A stretch of 64,000 bases of DNA, taken from assembly GCF_000285495.1 (NCBI RefSeq), contig NZ_HE610977.1:412080-476079 (forward strand), in the 5' to 3' direction. The DNA is from Oceanobacillus massiliensis str. N'diop. GTDB lineage: Bacteria > Bacillota > Bacilli > Bacillales > Amphibacillaceae. Under the pieces are notes generated by a model. The model saw only the letters and a list, made by a program, of their open reading frames with translations, had not been told where the DNA came from and did not search any database. Position 1 is the first letter of the stretch. Every line of letters starts with the position of its first letter. Positions 63,014 through 64,000 of this stretch are shown piece by piece. The translations under genes were made by a program, and so were the position numbers.

Positions 63014-64000
63014 TTTTAATCTACGCATGAAGGATGCGACCTATTTTTAATGATGCTTAAAGCCCCCAACCGCGATTTCAATCCACGCACCCATGAAGGA
63101 TGCGACCCATACAGTCCCGGTTGCTGCTTGTGTTATTGTATTTCAATCCACGCACCCATGAAGGATGCGACGGTACGATTGTTGATCCAACACGCTTATA
63201 TAACCATTTCAATCCACGCACCCATGAAGGATGCGACTTCCGGCTCTTGTGACCTCATTTACGTCCGATTCATTTCAATCCACGCACCCATGAAGGATGC
63301 GACGCTCGAATTCCTTCTGCACTTCTTCCACTAAATATTTCAATCCACGCACCCATGAAGGATGCGACGTAAACGGCAAGGTAGAGTGTCCATTGATACC
63401 AATATTTCAATCCACGCACCCATGAAGGATGCGACTTGCTCCAACTACCCATTATTCATATTACTTGGAATTTCAATCCACGCACCCATGAAGGATGCGA
63501 CTGGCCCATGAGGATGATTACAGGCTTCTGGAAATATTTCAATCCACGCACCCATGAAGGATGCGACTTAAGAAAGAAATTAAATAGCATGGGAGTCTAT
63601 CATTTCAATCCACGCACCCATGAAGGATGCGACGTCACTATTTCATGTTCATCTTCTCTGTCATTGTTATTTCAATCCACGCACCCATGAAGGATGCGAC
63701 CAAGATAGACTAAACAGTTATTAATTCATAGTCCATTTCAATCCACGCACCCATGAAGGATGCGACTACCTCTTCTTTTAGTTTCATAGCTTCAAACGAC
63801 AAATTTCAATCCACGCACCCATGAAGGATGCGACGGATCCAATCGAAGCTGAGGTTACGGAAGACGGAATTTCAATCCACGCACCCATGAAGGATGCGAC
63901 GGCGTAAGTCCGTTCTCTATTTTAGTATAGTAAATTTCAATCCACGCACCCATGAAGGATGCGACCACAGCAGGAGCGCATCGAGGAATTGCTTGGTGAT
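63014..64000 (-). CRISPR. Type I-C-like CRISPR array, 14 intact repeats plus one degenerate, continues off window
   Basis: 32-bp repeat; on the minus strand it reads GTCGCATCCTTCATGGGTGC and then GTGGATTGAAAT, the type I-C pattern. Intact repeats start at 63075, 63140, 63206, 63272, 63337, 63404, 63470, 63536, 63602, 63669, 63735, 63803, 63869 and 63934; spacers are 33-36 bp. A degenerate repeat (63014-63040) lacks four bases and marks the old, leader-distal end. So transcription runs on the minus strand from a leader to the right. No cas gene is in the window. The last spacer is cut at 64000. Confidence 0.97.

Noticed and set aside
63050..63334. ORFs within the CRISPR array (including 63270-63452 and 63436-63690)
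   Set aside because: They are translations of repeats and spacers.

Overview
The window looks like chromosomal DNA of a low-GC, endospore-forming member of the Bacillaceae, probably a halotolerant genus near Oceanobacillus or Virgibacillus. The genus is inference. The evidence is strong AGGAGG-type ribosome binding sites, frequent TTG starts, a CwlJ-type spore cortex hydrolase, a yuaF-floT pair behind a SigW-type promoter, a RacA-like protein, a FosB (bacillithiol-dependent) domain, and T-box, glycine and ZTP leader RNAs. No rRNA, tRNA, transposase or phage module was found.

Layout. 1-4.3 kb: a CtaG/DUF2243 membrane pair, a YtxH-like protein, a 20-bp-phased TTCCGCG repeat array and an ABC exporter. 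4.7-14.1 kb: an AT-rich accessory stretch read almost entirely from the minus strand, holding a streptothricin acetyltransferase homologue, a second DNA sliding clamp, a decayed DUF5694 gene, a membrane gene fragment, an aminoglycoside nucleotidyltransferase-like gene, an ArsR/MFS pair, a kinase, acetyltransferases and a DUF2975/XRE pair. 14.6-19.2 kb: proline catabolism genes with a divergent sigma-54 activator and a clear -24/-12 promoter. 19.4-21.7 kb: NfeD and flotillin. 21.8-31.2 kb: a FosB-acetyltransferase fusion, more acetyltransferases, cwlJ, an XRE-cupin regulator, an SDR, an ABC-F protein with a leader-peptide attenuator, a HIT protein and an isochorismatase. 31.4-44.1 kb: HMG-CoA lyase, a DacF-type carboxypeptidase, GMP reductase, a SulP transporter, an M14 peptidase, small spore or envelope proteins, a holin-like toxin peptide, a RacA-like protein and a K+ channel.

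44.1-51.6 kb: a 790-residue protein with two isoprenoid-synthase-like domains, a metal-binding HMA protein, serCA, and a ZTP aptamer and a glycine aptamer in tandem, each with its own terminator, without an obvious controlled gene. 51.6-62.2 kb: a phosphatase-like protein, an AI-2E family transporter, a T-box leader in front of an MFS exporter, small proteins, and a TetR / MMPL / heptad-repeat protein operon. 62.4-64 kb: a Maf pyrophosphatase and then a type I-C-like CRISPR array (14 intact repeats plus one degenerate) running off the right edge. The array is transcribed on the minus strand, so its leader and any cas genes should lie to the right of the window.

Most unusual items: the double isoprenoid-synthase protein, the orphan riboswitch pair, the T-box-controlled exporter, three copies of a 450-570 bp element with long terminal inverted repeats, the FosB-GNAT fusion, the second clamp next to resistance-type genes, and three genes whose expected ATG start has become ATT, ATA or CTG.
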